Positions 60,548-64,000 of a stretch of DNA of 64,000 bases are shown here, piece by piece. Source of the stretch: JAQVEM01 sp964601205 (GTDB lineage Bacteria > Actinomycetota > Humimicrobiia > Humimicrobiales > Humimicrobiaceae); NCBI GenBank assembly GCA_964601205.1, contig CAZRML010000036.1, positions 101,309-165,308 of the forward strand, given 5' to 3'. Within the stretch, counting starts at the first letter, position 1. Every line of letters starts with the position of its first letter. Made by a program: the position numbers and the translations under genes. The notes beneath the pieces were generated by a model that was given only the letters and a program-made list of their open reading frames with translations, was not told the DNA's origin and made no database searches.

Positions 60548-61624
60548 CTACCCTTGTTTCTCGGCCTTTTTCTTGCCCTTCAGCCAGGGCGGTAAAGCAA
60601 TTCTGAATTTCCTCCCGCCACGCAACGATATAACAATGCCTTGCAGTACAATGAAGAGATACAGCAAGAGCCCGCTTACCATCGCTTGAAGGTTTGATTG
60701 GATACCAGCCGCACGGATCAGTTCGTTGATTACCAGAAGGGTCAGTGCGCCTATCGGCGCGCCAAGCAGGTTCCCCACGCCGCCGTTGAGCAGAATTCCG
60801 CCTATTATATTCGAGGCTATTGCTTTTAATTCGAACAATGCCCCGTTTCCGATATTACCTGCTCCTGTTGTCATGATGAACACAAAGCCTGCGATGCCGG
60901 CCGTCAATCCGCTTATCAAGTATGAGAAGAATATCGTTCTCTTTACGTTGATACCGAGAATCCGAGCGCTCTGAATATTGCCGCCAACAGCGTAGACATT
61001 GCGCCCGAAACGCGACCACTTCATAAGGGCGGCGAAGAGGACAACAAGGACCACCAAAACTATGACGCCTGGTTTGATTTGACACGGGATGAAAACGCCT
61101 AGTCTGTTTTGCGTGCCAAGCCAGGGAATCATTATTTTAAAATCCCGCAAGGCAACAAAAGCAGGCATAGTCACGTTGATCGGTTCTCTGTGGAGTGTCG
61201 TCAGCAGTCCTTGCGCTAAGAATAACCCTGCCAGCGTTATGATAAATGGCTGTATTTCAAGATAGGCAATAAGATATCCCTGCAAAAGACCAAACGCGAT
61301 ACCTATACCCAGCGCGAGAAGTAAGGCGCCCCAAATGCTCCCCATTTCCGATTCCAGCAACATGGCACAGGCCATGGTTACCAGGCCACACACCGCGCCG
61401 ATGGAAATGTCTATGCCGCCTACGATCATAACTACGCACAGACCAAGTGTCAGGATGATGAGCGCAGCGTTCAGGTTGAACAGGTCAAAGAAGGTCTGAA
61501 ACTGCATGAAACTGCCCGGAAAACTTATAACGGCAAGCAAGTACATCAGTACAAATATGACCGCGGCGATGATAAACAGAAGATTCGAATTCGATAGTCT
61601 TGTTTTTGGTTTGGTTTCATTCAT
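60548..61624 (-). CDS. Ribose/galactofuranose-type ABC permease (YjfF-like)
   Basis: A 358-residue membrane permease of the CUT2 family with about eight to ten spans. LGLCVVMIVGGIDISIGAVC near residue 60, SIWGALLLALGIGIAFGLLQ near 95, PFIITLAGLFLAQGLLTTLH near 125 and GRNVYAVGGNIQSARILGIN near 208 are family motifs. It is 10 bp behind a second permease, as in ytfT-yjfF. Its composition is clearly GC-richer than the genes to the left. The imported sugar is probably a pentose or galactofuranose. Confidence 0.92.
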   Translation of the reverse strand: MNETKPKTRLSNSNLLFIIAAVIFVLMYLLAVISFPGSFMQFQTFFDLFNLNAALIILTLGLCVVMIVGGIDISIGAVCGLVTMACAMLLESEMGSIWGALLLALGIGIAFGLLQGYLIAYLEIQPFIITLAGLFLAQGLLTTLHREPINVTMPAFVALRDFKIMIPWLGTQNRLGVFIPCQIKPGVIVLVVLVVLFAALMKWSRFGRNVYAVGGNIQSARILGINVKRTIFFSYLISGLTAGIAGFVFIMTTGAGNIGNGALFELKAIASNIIGGILLNGGVGNLLGAPIGALTLLVINELIRAAGIQSNLQAMVSGLLLYLFIVLQGIVISLRGGRKFRIALPPWLKGKKKAEKQG

Positions 61625-61634
61625 AGATTCTATC

Positions 61635-62732
61635 CTACTCCTCCTTCACAGATTGTGTTGCACTTCTCTTTAGTACGCTTCTAAATCTCCCGGTTCGAAT
61701 CCTGTTTATGACTTTCCCGGCAAAAACCCTAACCACAGGCGATCCAACTACCATGAGAATGATAATGAATACTGCCTTGAAGGCCTTAATCGTCTCGGTT
61801 TCTATCTCCAGCCTGAGCAGGGTCCTATTCAGAATCTCTATAGTGTACGCGCCGATAATAGAACCGGTGATGCTGAACTTTCCGCCGGAGAGCTTGTTTC
61901 CGCCTATTGCTACGGCGAGAATCGCGTCCATCATGATAAACTTGAGCAGATTGACACTGTCATGGCGCCCCGCCTTGTTAACTGCGATGAAACCTGCGAC
62001 CGCGGTACAGATTCCCATAATCAAAAAGGTCAGGAATATAATCTTTTTCGGGTTGATACCGTTCAGACGCGCAGCACTTGGGTTGATTCCCACAGACTCA
62101 ATATAGAGCCTGAGATTCGTGGTCTTTAGTACCACTGCAACGATCGCAATGAAGACGACGGTCAGGATTATTGGAGTCTGTATTGGCACTCCCGGTATTA
62201 CGGTGCCGATTTGATTCGATATATCGTTCGCCAGTATGGGAGACAATTTGCCGTCAATCATAAAAGCGATGGACCTGCCCCCCATAAACAGTATAAGGGT
62301 CGCAACCATCGGCTGAACCCTGAATATGGAGACCAGGGTGCCGTTGAATACGCCGATGACTAACCCGGCCACGCAGCTTAAGAGGAAAGCCGCTACTATG
62401 GTCAACAAGGTGGCCTCACCAGCATTTAAGACGAACCAGACAAATACTGCGGAAGTAATGGTGGCGGCCGCACCTATGCCTATGTCCTGCCCCTGTGAGG
62501 CCGCAGTAACCAGGGTCATACCTATTGACAGAATAACCAGCTCCGAGGCGCCAAACAGGATATTCGGTATGTTCCCGTAAAGTGCCCCCTTTACCATGGT
62601 AAAGCTGAAGTAATCGGCTCCCCTTATCAGATTAATCACAATGAGGAGCACCAGAACAGAGAGGGGAAGGAATAGATTAGATAAGTTATATAAGTATGCT
62701 TTTAATCTTAAGTGTATTTCTGACCTTTGCAT
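61635..62732 (-). CDS. Ribose-type ABC permease (YtfT-like)
   Basis: A 365-residue CUT2 permease with a short N-terminal cytosolic tail and about eight to ten spans. SELVILSIGMTLVTAASQGQ near residue 62, VIGVFNGTLVSIFRVQPMVA near 124, GGRSIAFMIDGKL near 150 and YIESVGINPSAARLNGINPK near 210 are conserved positions. It is 2 bp behind the ATPase gene and 10 bp before the other permease, so the three are one transcript. GC-rich composition as for its neighbours. Confidence 0.92.
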   Translation of the reverse strand: MQRSEIHLRLKAYLYNLSNLFLPLSVLVLLIVINLIRGADYFSFTMVKGALYGNIPNILFGASELVILSIGMTLVTAASQGQDIGIGAAATITSAVFVWFVLNAGEATLLTIVAAFLLSCVAGLVIGVFNGTLVSIFRVQPMVATLILFMGGRSIAFMIDGKLSPILANDISNQIGTVIPGVPIQTPIILTVVFIAIVAVVLKTTNLRLYIESVGINPSAARLNGINPKKIIFLTFLIMGICTAVAGFIAVNKAGRHDSVNLLKFIMMDAILAVAIGGNKLSGGKFSITGSIIGAYTIEILNRTLLRLEIETETIKAFKAVFIIILMVVGSPVVRVFAGKVINRIRTGRFRSVLKRSATQSVKEE

Positions 62733-62734
62733 AT

Positions 62735-64000
62735 TTATCCACCTCCCCGGGCTATCATGTGCATAACATCGTGTTCCGTCACATCCATTCCACTGAGTTC
62801 TCCGACAATTTCACGGTCCTTCATAACGATCATTCGAGAGCAGGTTCGAAGCATTTCGTCAATTTCTGAAGATATGAATGTCAGGCTCATTCCCTCTTCA
62901 GCGAGCTCGAGCACAAGTTTTTGAATATCCACCTTGGTTCCGACATCGATTCCCCGTGTGGGTTCATCGAGGATCAGGTATATGGGGTGCGTAAGTAGCC
63001 AGCGCGCTAGAATGACCTTCTGCTGATTGCCGCCAGAAAGAGATGCGATTGGCGTGTCGATGGACGGTGTTTTAATGCTCAGTTTCTGTATATACTGGTT
63101 AGAAAATTCCTCAGCCTGTTTCCTCGAAAGAGGCCTAAAAAAGCTTTTCATGACCTGCAAGGCTAGAATAATGTTGTCGCGAACCGAAAGCTCGTCAATG
63201 ATTCCGTCGCCTTTGCGGTCCTCTGGTAGATAGCCGATTCCCTGTTTCATGGCGTTTAGGGGCGATTTGATCTTCACTTTCTTACCTTTCATTTTGACTT
63301 CACCGCCCGTCACCTTGTCTGCGGCGAAGATTGCGCGAGCACTTTCGCTGCGCCCGGAGCCGATCAGCCCGGCAAACCCATTTACCTCGCCTTTTTGTAT
63401 AATGAAATCGAATGGCCTTACCCCGGCGGCACTCGAAAGTGCCGTAGCCTCGTATACCGGCACACTGCTGTCAGATTTAAGCGGCTCATGTTTTTTTATC
63501 TTAGAGACATCACTCAGTGCCTTCCCCATCATCTTCGAGATAAGCTCGATTTGGGGAAGCGCAGATGCCTGGTATTCGCCGATCAACGCTCCATTGCGAA
63601 GCACCGTAATCTTGTCGCTGATCTTGTATACCTGATCAATAAAGTGGGTAATGAAGATGATCCCCACACCCCTGGACTTAAGTTCGAGCATGAGGTCGAA
63701 GATTTTTTTCACCTCATCTTCGTCAAGTGAAGACGTCGGTTCATCAAGAATGAGAATCTTGCAGTCCATATCGACCGCGCGGGCAATCGCAATCATCTGC
63801 TGGACCGCCAGCGAACAGCTTGAAAGTTCCTGGGTCGGGCTCGCTGGAATACCGAGGGAGTCGAGCATTTGTGCCGCCTTTTCGTTCATCTGCTTCCATT
63901 GAACGAAAGTGTATTGGCCGCGACCTATAAACATATTCTCCGCCACGGTCAGATTGTGGCAAAGCGCCATTTCCTGATAGACCGTACCGATTCCCATGTC
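62735..64000 (-). CDS. Double-domain sugar ABC ATPase (RbsA/YtfR-like), 5' end outside window
   Basis: At least 422 residues of a tandem ATPase that continues past the window edge; the first visible ATG is internal. The first domain shows the Q-loop GIGTVYQEMALCHNLTVAEN, signature ELSSCSLAVQQMIAIARAVD and Walker B KILILDEPTSSLDEDE; the second shows GLIGSGRSESARAIF (degenerate Walker A, normal for RbsA), SLSGGNQQKVILARWLLTHP and LILDEPTRGIDVG. It powers the two downstream permeases. The binding protein is expected just outside the window. Confidence 0.93.
   Translation of the reverse strand, partial: DMGIGTVYQEMALCHNLTVAENMFIGRGQYTFVQWKQMNEKAAQMLDSLGIPASPTQELSSCSLAVQQMIAIARAVDMDCKILILDEPTSSLDEDEVKKIFDLMLELKSRGVGIIFITHFIDQVYKISDKITVLRNGALIGEYQASALPQIELISKMMGKALSDVSKIKKHEPLKSDSSVPVYEATALSSAAGVRPFDFIIQKGEVNGFAGLIGSGRSESARAIFAADKVTGGEVKMKGKKVKIKSPLNAMKQGIGYLPEDRKGDGIIDELSVRDNIILALQVMKSFFRPLSRKQAEEFSNQYIQKLSIKTPSIDTPIASLSGGNQQKVILARWLLTHPIYLILDEPTRGIDVGTKVDIQKLVLELAEEGMSLTFISSEIDEMLRTCSRMIVMKDREIVGELSGMDVTEHDVMHMIARGGG

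Larger units (their letters stand above)
60430..64000. other. GC-rich segment, probable horizontally acquired transporter block
   Basis: From about 60,430 base composition changes abruptly: codons rich in GCG, GCC, CCG and CGC replace the AT-rich usage of the genes before it. The change coincides with the end of the isomerase remnant and includes all three transporter genes to the window edge. No integrase, repeat or tRNA marks the junction within view. The bounds are judged by eye. Confidence 0.7.

Noticed and set aside
61681..61720. tRNA T-arm lookalike (GGTTCGAATCC)
   Set aside because: It lies inside the YtfT-like permease coding frame and no acceptor, D-arm or anticodon arm can be built around it.

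Overview
The window is a low-GC (AT-rich intergenic DNA, AAA/ATA/GAA-rich codons) bacterial chromosome segment, coded mostly on the minus strand. I see no rRNA, tRNA, CRISPR array or intact insertion sequence. A MerR/HspR-type regulator heading a dnaK operon, a 31-codon bS22-like ribosomal protein, a cobalamin-type ribonucleotide reductase with NrdR, Etf-linked flavoenzymes and several leaderless-looking genes suggest an anaerobic, fermentative or syntrophic bacterium. A deep-branching low-GC Actinomycetota lineage is my best guess, but a candidate phylum such as Atribacterota cannot be excluded from this sequence.

Layout. 1-3.4 kb: heat-shock operon hspR-dnaK-hsp20-dnaJ (minus strand). 3.6-23.8 kb: a large amino-sugar/organic-acid locus, all on the minus strand. 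In transcription order it holds a decayed ROK regulator, a GlcD-like flavoprotein with a GlcF/HdrD-like Fe-S protein, a sugar ABC importer (binding protein and two permeases), EtfB plus ferredoxin-fused EtfA, an M20 amidohydrolase, a 600-residue double-SIS MurQ/GKRP-like protein, a second EtfB-EtfA-GlcD trio arranged like lctBCD, an intact ROK regulator, a ROK-type kinase and NagA. An 80-bp promoter/leader block is about 92% identical at both edges of the locus. 24-35 kb: nrdR, an eRF1-like protein, an acyltransferase, a Ca-type P-ATPase, an ABC exporter, a macrodomain protein and NrdJ with two NrdR boxes in its promoter; then bS22.

35-50 kb: a mutarotase-fold protein, a DUF4015 glycosidase-like protein, a KaiC-like ATPase with an altered Walker A, small membrane proteins, a PadR-DUF1700-DUF4097-GIN envelope module, and a divergent ABC transporter whose ATPase gene has one in-frame TAG. 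These are followed by a Cas4-like/DUF2779 protein, an HD protein, a hydrolase and a transglutaminase lipoprotein. 50.6-56 kb: a purine permease and an operon of an orphan solute-binding lipoprotein, HtrA, an ECF sigma factor and its probable membrane partner. 56-64 kb: ribulokinase and ribulose-5-phosphate epimerase behind a ROK regulator, a decayed C-terminal remnant of a sugar isomerase, then a visibly GC-richer YtfRT/YjfF-like sugar ABC transporter that runs off the window.

The most interesting system is the 4-24 kb locus. Import of an amino sugar, phosphorylation, possible removal of a lactyl or acyl group, deacetylation by NagA, and oxidation of a hydroxy acid through two Etf pairs with bifurcating-type EtfB motifs would link sugar salvage directly to electron bifurcation or confurcation. 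The gene content is seen in the sequence; the pathway is inferred.
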